NCBI GenBank assembly: GCA_030770545.1
Contig: CM061094.1
Location: 977,501-1,041,500 of the forward strand
Source: Macropodus opercularis
Taxonomy: Eukaryota > Chordata > Actinopteri > Anabantiformes > Osphronemidae
Direction: 5' to 3'
DNA: 64,000 nucleotides
Shown here: piece by piece, positions 1 through 12,225 of the stretch
Layout of the letters: every line of letters begins with the position of its first letter
Numbering within the stretch: the stretch's first letter is position 1
Made by a program: the position numbers and the translations under genes
The notes under the pieces: model-generated
Databases searched by the model: none
What the model saw: only the letters and a program-made list of their open reading frames with translations
What the model was told of the DNA's origin: nothing

Positions 1-3000
1 GAAGGAGTGAACATCTCTGATGACTATTCTGTCAAAACATTGTCAGTGGATCGTTCTAGATGCTCCTTTTTCTATTTCCACAAGCATTTTACCAGAGCCA
101 GAGTTGTAATACTAGGGAATTAATCATTCATATTCCAACATATGAATGGAATGTAAATATTACTCATTGTGACGGGTCAGAAAAGGTGACATGTAGGCTA
201 CATGGTCAGTTGATAACATACTCTCACAGAGACTTGAGGGAAAATAGGAAGAACTCGTGTCAGAACCGTGTGTAGACACTGTTTGAGAGCATGAAGGTCA
301 TATGTTGGAAGGTGTCAGTGGAGACTGAGACGCTGAAAATAAAGCTCCAGACGTGTAGCTGCTCGCTTTCTTTCTCTACTGGGACACACAGACCCAGTTG
401 GCTTATTGGAACTAGCAGGGATCTACTGGAGGATAAAAAGTCTATAGTTCCTGATTTATGCTGCAGTTTACATGAACATCTTCTCCAACGTCTTCACCGT
501 TCAGTGGGTGCCAGTCTTTCAGGCTGGCTTTATTACTCACATTAATCTAATAAGCCCCCAGTATCAATACCTGCTTCTCACTGGCTCACACAGCAGTCAG
601 TCAGACTTTATTACCTCCATAAATCACCTGATTTGCTCTGACATTTCTGGGCACTGGAGTATTTGAAATTCATCTCTGGAAGTCTCCTAAAACTGAACTA
701 CACAATGCGATATCAACACGCTACACTGGCCGCTGCTAATCCTGCAGGGTTTGGCTGCATTATGCTGCATTCTTCACTAGGATGCTCTGCATTAAAGGAC
801 ACGTCTGGATGGAGGACTGCAGGTTTTAGCCCTTATGAAGGGATTAGTCCAAGGTCAGTATTTACTGGAAGAGTGGATATAACAAGCAAAAGCTTTAAAA
901 ACCTACTGTACTTGAAACACGCATTCTTTAAGATCATAACCATAGACTGGACCAATGGCCATTTCTAGCTCTGCACGGTCCAGGTGTAGCTGTCTACTGG
1001 CCTCCTACGTCTAACTGTCAAATTGTTCAAACTGATTTGCCAATTTATGTTTCAAATTGGCCCCGGTTTGGCTCCACAGCGACACTGGTCTACAGTTTGG
1101 ACCCTCAGCAGCTCCAGACGCTATGCTTGTCCATGTTAGTGTATTCAGCAGCACAGAGTAGACAACAGAAGAACAGAGAATCCCTCAGTTCCCTCCTTTC
1201 AGGTGGAGATTTGTGCCAAATTGGAGTTTTCCTCAGCTCTTGCTTTTACAGGAAAACATACAACGACCATGGAGGACGTCGCTCTCACACATTCCAACAG
1301 CCACCACTTTACAGAACACAAGTGGAATTTCAATCATTATCGCTCCCTGAGGTTTCCACGCTAGACAAGGCAGGAAACTGTGTCACACTGAGTGTTTTGT
1401 GCCTTTCATTTACACATGTTATTAGTCAGACGCCTGTTTCAAAAGGACACAATCCCTGTGGGAGTTTTAAGGCTCTGGTATGTGCCAAAAAGAAGGCAAA
1501 ATGATTTTATATTCCCTCTCCGTGAAGTCTGCTAATGTTCTTCTAAGCCAGTCATGAGGAAAGATGATAAGTCTGTATTCGTAATGTAATGAGCCAGTTC
1601 CTTTCCCCATAGGCTTTTACTACTTAACCAGTGTCTGTCTGAGGACACACTGTGTGTGTGATAATAAGGAGGCTGCTTTGCTATAGTGTAACAAAGCAAC
1701 ATTTAAATCTCCTTCAGAGAGTGAAGGAAGCTCAGAGTGAGAACTTTTAAACGTGCATTAATGAACGATGAGCATCTTCTCCACAGAGATGCTCTGCCTC
1801 CATTCATCTCTTTCATCATTAGTCAGTCAGTTAACATTTACCCAGACTACTCTGTTTTGCCTACGACACCTGTGATAATTCCCTCTAACCTTACGTAAGC
1901 TCTAAACACAAAACCACAGCAAGGCGTGAGTGAAAGTAAGAACTGAAACCAGCGTGAGGGCTAAACTGGAACATTTCGTTTCGAGGCACGTGTTGGATGT
2001 GACTCTGTCATTAAACCCTAAACACCATCTGAGAACAGGAAGGACTTTCTGGTAGCAGCGTTCGAATTGGCTGCAGACAACAAACAAGCTCTTTTATGAT
2101 GATTCAAAGGACTTTAAGCCATTTTCACACAGAACTTCCTCGAGCCCATGTGACCTCCATCTTAAATTCTAAGCTCGAATCTGAGACGGTGCCGCTGGGT
2201 GTACGTGTGATCGTACCAGCCACGGCCACACACAGCTCCTTAACTTTCCAAACGCAGCTCCACGTTATGCTAATACTACAATATCTAAGCAAATGTCTGA
2301 ACGGAGCAAATGCCACATAGAAAAGGGTCATTTTGGAAATGGTGTGTAGGCTTGGAGATGCTGTTCCATCCCGTTCTGTCTACAGTAGGATTCCACCCTT
2401 TTCCCACATGGCTGTTTGCTCTGTGTCAGAATCCTGCCTGCTCTTAACGCTGAGGAGTCTGAGTCCTGCATTTCAGCTTTGACGTGACTGTCACAACCAT
2501 TTGATGATAGTATGACTGTAGGTGATGAGTCTGCATTGACAGAGACACTTTTTTTAGTTCGTCTGTGTTATTAACACCTTTTCAGTTTTCTTCCATCACT
2601 TTCCAAGTTAACTGGAATATTTGTGTTGAGTACACACAGCAGATCTGTTTTCTATTCTCAGGTGAACTGATCTGTGTAGCTGTTGTTTTACTGTAGCTAA
2701 TGTATAACCTCGTATGTATGGAGACAACAACTTAATGAAGGAGTGAAAAACAAACACTACAAGCCTGCAGATCTCTGAGCTGCTGGATGTAGAAATCAGA
2801 GAGTGAGTCTGTGTGTGTGAATAAGTAAAGTGAGCCCTGAGGAAGCTGCTTGGTTTTTAATAAAACACCAGAGCAGATGGTGGCATGATCTGGGACACTG
2901 ACAAGAACGAGGGGAGAAATACATGAGAAGGTCTCTGGAGAAGCAAGAAAAAGAGAAACGTTTCATCACGTGTTCAGTCTCCAGCTACTCTCATTCTGTA

Positions 3001-4970
3001 TTATTTACTGACGGTCATGGCCGCATGTCTTCTACACACTGAGAGGAGCACGTGGTCAGGAGAACGTGCATCCTACTTCCTTATTTAACTGGAGCCAACA
3101 TATGCATCACCCCCATGGTTCGTGGAATATGAACAGGAAATATAAGCCCTTTTTATACAGCATCTGTAATAACCATGGATGTTACACGAGACTTGGCCAC
3201 TAGATGTCAGTACTATGAAATGAGCTTGAGGCCTCATGGGAGGTGGAGCTTTGATGTGTCGTCATCACATTAGTGCATAATAGTTTCTGGTATTATTATT
3301 CTTTAGTTTGTTTGTACCTCATGTCTGTTCAGATGTTGATGGATTGACAAGCGACCATTTTAAATCCGTGCTCCACATATGTGCAGTCAACCAAAGAACA
3401 ACATCAGTCCGCAAAAACAGAAAGAAATAAAAGTTTCCCAGCGCTGACGTCCAGTTTTGATCTGAACATGAGATTAAATTTATGACCCTAATGTTTTGTC
3501 ATATTTTTTCCACGTACCATCTGGGGTGAATTATAGACAGAGCTCAGTGGAGGCCTTGGTAAAATACACAAAGCCAGACAAGCTGAGTTTTGCACCAAAA
3601 TACAAAGTACAATTCATGTTTCTCCCATTAAGGAATCAGAGAAGGCGACTCTGAGTCGCTGGAATTCTCTGCATCGAGTGCTTCACATTCACAACACAGG
3701 TCCTTTTCACTGAGGATCATTTTAAGGACACTGACGGCTTTGCTCGCTGCAATATAGGGATCTTGAACCATCCCACATATTGTTTCTTCAATAATAATGT
3801 ATGATTATACAAAGACAATAAAGCTCTGCCAAAGAACCAGACAGAGCAGGAGAGAGTTTTAAAGTCTGTAGTATTTATATCCCAGAGGAAAAGGCTGAAG
3901 GAACTGTTCTATCAGTCTATGAGTGTAGCTGTAAACACATGAGATGGAGCCTCTGTCTCGAGGTAGACAGAGCCATAAAGAGAGAGACAGGCAGCGGTGG
4001 ATGGACAGACGTCACTCAGTCAGACACTAAAGGACTATTAGCTCTAAAAGCAGTATAATAAAGACCATGTTCATACCAAAGAGAAAACTAAGATACTGTT
4101 TCCCTGTCCAGCAGAAGAACTAAGTGTACGAAGAGGAGGATTTATGGGGATTTAATGTAATCACCATTTTTGCTCAGCTCTGTCTTCTTTAGAAAGCATC
4201 CGTTTCCAGTGGCGGAGACCTCATATCAACACACTTTATCTGTGTGTGCAGAAGTCAGATGTCAACATTACGTGTGTGTTGCAGTAGACACAACGCTACA
4301 GGCAGCAGCCACGCTGGGCTGTAAGGCAGCACTAACTCAACAGATGGCTGATAAAGGGTTTGTGTACATGCCCTTAAGACGTGTGTGTGTCCAAGTCAAT
4401 CAGCTTCCAACTGACACATGATCTAAAAAGACATCAAGGCTGAGTGTGACTTCCTGATTAGTCCATTTCTTTGTCTGGGGAAGATTTCGCTTCATTTCCG
4501 ATCTGCAGTGTGATACAGCATCAGTTTTTCAGCAGAGCACTTTGGCACCACAGCGCTACACTTCACATGCATCTTGCTTTTCAATCAGCCATTCATAAAC
4601 ACCAGTGACCGGCTCCATTAACAGCCACGGTCCTCCTCCATTCCTCCATGTCTGTCACAAGACGCTTCAGAATCTGGCTTCATGCTTTTCTCTTTAAATC
4701 CATCCAGTTATCAGCCATGATTTTATTCCTGCTTTACTGGATGTGCTTTGTGCTCTGCAGGTTTTTGATCTGGCCTGTGGTTGTTACCAGTGTTTTGTAC
4801 CTGGTGTGAAGCCTCTGGACACTCGTTCACTGGGCCGTGTGAGAATTTAACAAGGAAGCTTTGTGCGTAACATTCACCACGTTTTACCACAAGTCTGCCT
4901 GCAACCAACGATCTGATGGCATGAAGCCAAAAGAAAGAAGGTCTTCTACGAGTTCCCGTTTTAAGGAGCC
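1..4970. other. Intron after the TM exon: no recognised gene
   Basis: AT-leaning non-coding DNA. I searched the minus strand for the Trk juxtamembrane and kinase motifs and for the alternative truncated-receptor tail and found none. Open frames here are short and show no domain. No clear mobile element was seen. Confidence 0.6.
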
Positions 4971-4978
4971 TTGTGTGC

Positions 4979-6390
4979 TGGATGTTGTGTAGGTTATTTG
5001 TTGTGTTGGCTGTATGTTGTGTAGGTTATTTGTTGTGTTGGCTGTATGTTGTCTGTTGTGTAGGTTTTTTGTTGTGTAGGTTTTTTGTTGTGTTGGCTGT
5101 ATGTTGTGTAAGTTGTTTGTTGTGTAGGCTGTATGTTGTCTGTTGTGTAGGTTTTTTGTTGTGTTGGCTGTATGTTGTGTAGGTTATTTGTTGTGTTGGC
5201 TGTATGTTGTCTGTTGTGTAGGTTATTTGTTGTGTAGGCTGGATGTTGTGTAGGTTATTTGTTGTGTTGGCTGTATGTTGTGTAAGTTGTTTGTTGTGTA
5301 GGCTGTATGTTGTCTGTTGTGTAGGTTATTTGTTGTGTAGGCTGGATGTTGTGTAGGTTATTTGTTGTGTTGGCTGTATGTTGTGTAGGTTATTTGTTGT
5401 GTAGGCTGTATGTTGTGTAGGTTTTTTGTTGTGTTGGCTGTATGTTGTGTAGGTTATTTGTTGTGTAGGCTGTATGTTGTCTGTTGTGTAGGCTGTATGT
5501 TGTGTAAGTTGTTTGTTGTGTAGGCTGTATGTTGTCTGTTGTGTAGGTTTTTTGTTGTGTAGGTTATTTGTTGTGTTGGCTGTATGTTGTGTAAGTTGTT
5601 TGTTGTGTAGGTTATTTGTTGTGTTGGCTGGATGTTGTGCAGGTTATTTGTTGTGTTGGCTGTATGTTGTGTAAGTTGTTTGTTGTGTAGGCTGTATGTT
5701 GTCTGTTGTGTAGGTTATTTGTTGTGTAGGTTATTTGTTGTGTTGGCTGTATGTTGTGTAAGTTGTTTGTTGTGTAGGTTATTTGTTGTGTTGGCTGGAT
5801 GTTGTGCAGGTTATTTGTTGTGTTGGCTGTATGTTGTGTAAGTTGTTTGTTGTGTAGGCTGTATGTTGTCTGTTGTGTAGGTTATTTGTTGTGTAGGCTG
5901 GATGTTGTGTAGGTTATTTGTTGTGTTGGCTGGATGTTGTGTAGGTTATTTGTTGTGTTGGCTGGATGTTGTGCAGGTTATTTGTTGTGTTGGCTGTATG
6001 TTGTGTAAGTTGTTTGTTGTGTAGGCTGTATGTTGTCTGTTGTGTAGGTTATTTGTTGTGTAGGCTGGATGTTGTGTAGGTTATTTGTTGTGTTGGCTGG
6101 ATGTTGTGCAGGTTATTTGTTGTGTAGGCTGTATGTTGTGTAGGTTATTTGTTGTGTAGGTTTTTTGTTGTGTTGGCTGTATGTTGTGTAGGCTGGATGT
6201 TGTGTAGATTATTTGTTGTGTAGGCTGGATGTTGTGTAGGTTATTTGTTGTGTAGGCTGGATGTTGTGTAGATTATTTGTTGTGTAGGTTATTTGTCGTG
6301 TAGGCTGGATGTTGTGTAGGCTGGATGTTGTGTAGGCTGGATATTGTGTAGGTTATTTGTCGTGTAGATTATTTGTTGTGTAGGTTATTT
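4979..6390. repeat. 1.4-kb G/T-rich minisatellite, 16-bp monomer
   Basis: The plus strand is built from 16-bp units such as TTGTGTAGGTTATTTG, TTGTGTTGGCTGTATG and TTGTGTAAGTTGTTTG, with occasional 7-bp partial units (TTGTCTG). About 85-90 units are present. Longer blocks recur: GATGTTGTGC occurs at 5631, 5798 and 5965 (period 167 = 10 x 16 + 7) and at 6100 (135 = 8 x 16 + 7). It lies in the ntrk3 intron, so the pre-mRNA carries the C/A-rich complement. Frames such as 4973-5182 and 5632-5841 are repeat artefacts. Confidence 0.97.
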
Positions 6391-7284
6391 GTTGTTTTGC
6401 GGCGACTGGTGGTTGAATTGGTCGACAGTTGTTTGGCCTGTGCAGGAACTGAAATCGTCCTGCAGTGAAAATACAATGTTTGACCTGCTTGACAGTCGTT
6501 TTTTCTTTGTTAATAAAGACGAGGCTGAAAAAAATACAAAATGTATGAAAATGTACAAACATAAAACATGGACTTGTTTCCGCTGAGTTGTTCCATGTGT
6601 TAAACTGCATTTCCAAGCTGTGGATTAGTGAAGGTTCTGGTCTGGGTCCCACCGATTACACTGAATGAATGAATGTGTCTACGGCGCAGCAGACAAACCT
6701 TCCCACCCAAACACACGAAGGGAAACTTCTGCTCCTTCCAGACAAACCTGATTCATCTCTTCTCTGCTGATATGCGTCATCTCGGAGGCGCCAGGCTGGT
6801 AAACACGAGCTCGCTGTGGGCAGTTGACTTTCACCATCTGACTGCCAGCTACAGGCTGCGTGCGGCTTCAATCCTCCGCTGCTCTGCTGGAGCGTCACAC
6901 TTCAGCCTGCTTTCCCTGGATGGACTGAATTTCTGAGACAGGCTCGTCCGCTACGAGCATTTGGCTTTGAGGCCCTTCCTCTTTCTTCAAGCTGCTTATA
7001 GACGACGAGTCACATGACACACACCGACAGGCGAACCTCTGACTTCACTGATAGCCTAGACTTCCATGTTCGCTTCCTCCGTCTCTGCTCTGGTCTCCAT
7101 CTACGTTTCTATGTTTCCCACCGTTAGTCGTACTGTGTTCGGATGCAGGGAGATACAGATACTGGCACGTTTGACTGTTGCTTTATATTGGTAACCTTCG
7201 CAGACACTGCAGTCACTGTTTTTAGACCAAACCCTTTTTCAGAAAGACAAACAGACTCTCAACAAATGAGCCACGGCCTCTTAC
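6391..7284. other. Intron DNA between minisatellite and TM exon
   Basis: Unique-looking non-coding sequence. No further Trk exon, RNA gene or mobile element was recognised. Confidence 0.5.
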
Positions 7285-7387
7285 CTTTCATGCCAAACTT
7301 GGACCGTCGTCCATACTTGTTAAGAAGAAGGAAAAGAACCACAAGCATCACACAAGCAAAGCCCGCCAGGCCAACCGCGATGGAGAC
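7285..7387 (-). CDS. ntrk3: ntrk3 coding exon 12: transmembrane helix
   Basis: A 103-nt exon for residues 436-470. VSIAVGLAGFACVMLVVLFL-LL is the single transmembrane helix, followed by NKYGRRSKFGMK and the first base of the next glycine codon. KFGMKG is shared by Trk receptors, where kinase and truncated isoforms diverge. Acceptor GGTTGCAG, donor GTAAGA. The next exon is not visible to the left. Confidence 0.95.
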
Positions 7388-10300
7388 CTGCAACCACACA
7401 AATGATCACGTGAACACAGACGTGGAGTGTTTTAAAGAGCAGGAACATCAGGAGGCCTTAGCGGTGACCTTCAGCCTGTGGAGGCACTTTGGATTTGATG
7501 CATTTATTTCCTGACTCACCTTATTTCTGCTTTCCTGGACTGACTCAAGGACACCTCACCCTAACCCTCGTCAGTTTATCCTGCTGACCTCTTCCCTGTG
7601 AGTTTGTTCGTGCTTGTTGACTTTTGTAATATTAGCTCAGTGTTTGCCTGTTTGCTTCCTGTATTATTTCCACACCCTGGTAAGTTCAGTGTTTTCTCTG
7701 TTTTGAGTTGTAATTCATTCATTGTAAGCAGTTGGTTTGTTTGTTAATATGCACATTGGTTCTTGCTCCTCTAGTTCTGGGTCTTGGGTCTGTTTCCTCC
7801 TTCTTTGTTTGAACATTTGTCAGTCCACCGTTTTGTGTGCGGCTCCTACTTAGTTCGTTTTGAAAGGTGGAGAGTGTTGACTGGTCTGACCACTGACCCT
7901 GGGTCAGAGTCCTGACTTCTAGGAAATGTGTGTGTTTTTAACCCTCTGACCTCCTGGAGCTGTATCGTCTTATATTCCCCGAGTGGCTCTATAAGATATA
8001 AGACGACATCACAGAACTTCAGTATATTTTGGTCTTGGTGGTTTCCACTGTTCCTGCTGGATGTAATGCCTTACTGCATTTGAAACAATGTTTTACTTTT
8101 TATTTGTTGTGTCATACAGACTTGTGTGTTGAGGACTAAACACATTTAAATCAGCTGCAGGTAGAAATAGGGTTTAAAAAGAACACACATTCATAAGCCA
8201 ACCTTGGCCTCTACTGTTATCTTTTCTCAGTCCGGAAAAAGTTGAACTCAGTTACATCTCAGTTACTCTCAGCTCACTGGCCACCACAGTGTTTCAGCTG
8301 ACAGAACCACGTGGCTGCATTACAATAAATGCTCTGCTCTCAACACTCGCTTATGTTACGCTTACACGTTTCAATAAGTATGTTTCATTAAATACTGCCA
8401 ATCAGTGTCAAACGCTCATTTTTAATAGTTCAGTCACTCACCCCGAAATTATCTTCCTCAGGTCTGTGAGTCTCTGCAGTGGGTGTTACTGAAAAAGCAC
8501 AAGAAGAAACGTGTGTGGAAGTGAAATCTATCAACCTTCCCCAACAGACGGAACCCGAACCGCAAAGATCTGCTGATAATATCACTATAAGAAAGGAGCT
8601 AAGTTACTAAAACTATGTAGTGCAGTAAATGTACTAGTTTCTTTTCACACTTGGAATAGAAACATTTCTTGATGTTTCATCTTTAACTGTGGTATAATAG
8701 GTTGAATGATGTACAACAGGACTGCAATGAAGAAACATCTCAAATAAGCCACTAACAGCACAAAGTCAACTAAACATAACATGCAAATGGAGACGCTATT
8801 CACTGATGTCACTATACGTGCTGTCAGGTATGTCTTTGACTGAAGTCAGGCATCAGTTACCTGTGTATTTAATATGTAACATGTGATATGTCACTGTGCA
8901 CACGAGCTACTCATACGCAGAGAAAGTCAGTCTGTCTGGAATACATGACATAAAAAAGCACTTACCATAATCATAATCGAGTTCTGAACCTGTGAAAGAA
9001 GAAGGGCAGACAAGGGGAAACGGAGAAGATCTAGTAAGACAAACACTCTCATGGACATGAAAGAAACAATGAGATGGAAACAAAGACATCTTTTAGCTAA
9101 AAGACTAAAATAGGAGCAAGTGTAAGACTAGATGTGGAGCGTGGCGTTTGGGTGTGAAAAGATCAGAACACCAGAAATAACACCGTTAACATCATCACCC
9201 CTCATCTAAATATACCTAAGATCCTATTTTCCCCGTATCCAATTTACACTTATACTAAATTTAAGCCTTATATAACCACCGAACACTGACACGGTGCTGC
9301 TGATGAGAAGCTTATGTCACGTCCCTGTGGAAAGCGGGCTGCGTGTGTCGACCTGACATGAGATCGTCTGCCAGGCCTTGACTTCTTTATGTTTTGCATA
9401 CAGTCTAAAACCCTTCAGAGACCATTCAAGCATCAACTGAGTTTTGATCTCTGAAATACAGTAGCAAGAAAAAATCTGTGAACCCTTTGTGATTTCATGT
9501 ATTTCTGCATAAACTGCTCATAAATGTTCTGATCTTCATCTAAGTCACAACAACAGAAAAACACAGTCTGATTAAACTAACGCTGCACAAACATGATGTG
9601 TTTCCATGTTTTATTGAACATAACATGTGAACGTTCTCAGAGCAGGTGGTAAAGTATGTGAAGCTTTGGCCTTAATAACTGGTCGACCTCCTTTAGCAAC
9701 AACCTCAACCAAACGTTTCCTGTAGCTGCAGATCAGACCTGCTCAACGGTCTGGAGGAATTTAGGACCTTTCCTCTTTCCTAAACTGTTTCAGGGCATCA
9801 ATGTTCTTGGTCATGCCACCATGATGCCTCCACCATGTTTCCAGTGGGGATGAGGTGTAGATGTTGGTGAGCTGGGCCTTTGTTCTTCTTCCCTCATTGT
9901 GTGCTGGGTCTCAGTCATCTTTCCAGGACGACCAGGTCCAGGGAGAGTAGCTACAGAGCTGAGCTTCCTCCATTTGTAGTCAGTCTGTCTCAGCGTGGAC
10001 ACGTGAACATCAAGGCTTTTACAGATGCTGATGTGACCTTTCCAGCTTCAAGTCAACATCTTGGTCGTAGGTCTTCTCAGAGTCTTTGTGTGAGGCTTGG
10101 TTCACATCAATGCTTCTGGAGAACAGTGAACTCAAACTGGTTTTATAGGCAGGACAGCTTTAACCAACACATCCAACCTCATCACATTGACTGGACTCCA
10201 GGTTGGTTGACTCCTGGCTCCAATTAGCTCTTGGAGAGTCATTAGCTGAGGTTCACATACTTTACCACCTGCTCTGAGAATGTTCACACGTTACTTGCAA

Positions 10301-12186
10301 CTGTATTTATACCCATGTTTAAACTGTCTCAGTGGCCTTTATATTCATAATTGGCAATTACAGATGGTGTGAACAAAGGCTTGACTGACATACAGATCCA
10401 GTACAGATGTTTCCCAAAGTGTTCATACGTTTTCTACTGTACACTTTTGTCTCTAATTATCTGGTTAAGCTGCTACAAACCAGGCAGCTCAGGGATCTGA
10501 TGTGGGGAAAACGTCTGTTCCACGAGTCAGACAGTCCGTTAGAAACGAAGCCAGGCCCTTAAATGTAATGTGGAGACGAGGAACGTTGTAGAATAACACT
10601 TAGATGCAACTGTGTTCCGTGAGACCCACAAGTGACAGGTCAGTCAAACAGTGATGTGCTTATCCGTGATGTGACTTCAGTGAGTTCCTCACTGCTCTGA
10701 CTTACCATTGAAGGGCTTGTCCAGGAAGTGCCCATACACTTTACTGCTGGCTGTACCCAGGTAGTTGGTGGCCTCCAGTGTGTACATGCCGTTGTTGTGG
10801 TGTGTTGGGTTTTTGAAGGTTAGGCAGCCTTCTATGTAGTCCTGGTACGTGTCCATATCAAGACGCACATACTCAGTGTGGGAGATTTCCTGAGTGGACA
10901 ACAAATGTCACATAAAGGCAGAGAATCAGTATTTACTGCTTTAAAAGAAATGTTTTAATCTTTCATTGTGCAACAACTACAACGTTGCTTCATACACTGT
11001 AGTCTGGCACAACAGAGATTAAACATTTACCCTGGATTAATTTGATCTAGACTCAGTGGCACAAAAGAAGACTGATTTAGGAAACTAAATTAAGTTGGAA
11101 TTAAGTCTTAATGCAGATTGTTATTAATATTAATATAATTTGCTGAATATCACTAGTAGCAGTAACAAGGAGACATTAATACTCAGTCATTATATATTCA
11201 GCCGATAAACAAACATGAGACATGATACATTTTCTATTTACATAATTTGTATATTATTAAAAACAATTGCATCACTAAGCAGTAAAATATTCTTTGACTT
11301 GACTTTGACCTGCTGCAGGTTCTTTTTTGTCCAGACATGTTGCTCTTAAAGAGACGTATTAATATGATAAGTTGATGTGAACTGATCAAATTACACCTGT
11401 GATTAAATGAATTTTAAATAATTTCTAATCTCATTTAGTTTCCTATTTCTCTACAACTACGAGAATGTTTCATTGTAGTAAATCCTTGCTGGATGCTTTT
11501 TCTTCATGTTACTGTAAAACACATTTAGTGAGTGTGTGTGTGTTTAGTAAAGGCATTTAATGGGATATGTTTAACTGAAGCTATTTTTTGCTAGATTTGA
11601 TCGTGGGTTTACTTCTTAATATAAATATTAAATCCTGACATGATTTATGGAGGAAGAGCAGAACATCAATCAAGCTGCCCTGGTAAAACACAAAAGGCAC
11701 CTTTTCTTGGTAGAACCAGCGTAGGGTTGGATGGGGAGACCCTCGAACTGTGAACTCTATGCATGTGTCATGGCGACGTTCTGGCTCTTTCAGCTTGATG
11801 ATGGTGGGGGGAACTGAAAAGGCAAAGAACAAAGGGGAAGATGAGCACTGGCAACTTTGCATCTGAAACACAGAAGACAACGGCTGACATGATGTTGCAC
11901 AGCGAAATAATCCTTCTACTGTCTTATATTTTCTTTACAGTCTACAGAGGAAGAGAGAAGAAACACCGTGATCATCATTCTAATACGCTGGGCCCGTCAT
12001 AATCGATCGGTTTGGGAATGTTAGCGTGTTGCTGTTCTCAGGTTTCTCTTTGTTGACAGACAAAACTGCATCGGAAGGAAAACATCATTTCTCCATGTCA
12101 TCATCTTACAACAGCTCGTGAGGACATAAGAAATTCAAACCAGCGCTGGTGTCAGTCGTTCTACCACAAATGGAATTCATCAAGTG

Positions 12187-12225
<39 letters not shown>

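Noticed and set aside
1037..1504. 155-codon plus-strand frame
   Set aside because: No domain, low-complexity or family signal; opposite to ntrk3 and inside its intron.
4973..5841. Open frames of Cys/Leu/Val-rich peptide (e.g. 4973-5182, 5632-5841)
   Set aside because: They are translations of the 16-bp tandem repeat and carry no independent evidence of coding.
4979..6390. Possible CRISPR-like array
   Set aside because: Units are contiguous tandem repeats with no unique spacers, in a vertebrate intron.
6656..6898. Possible further Trk exon left of the TM exon
   Set aside because: The minus-strand translation shows none of the juxtamembrane or kinase motifs and no suitable acceptor.
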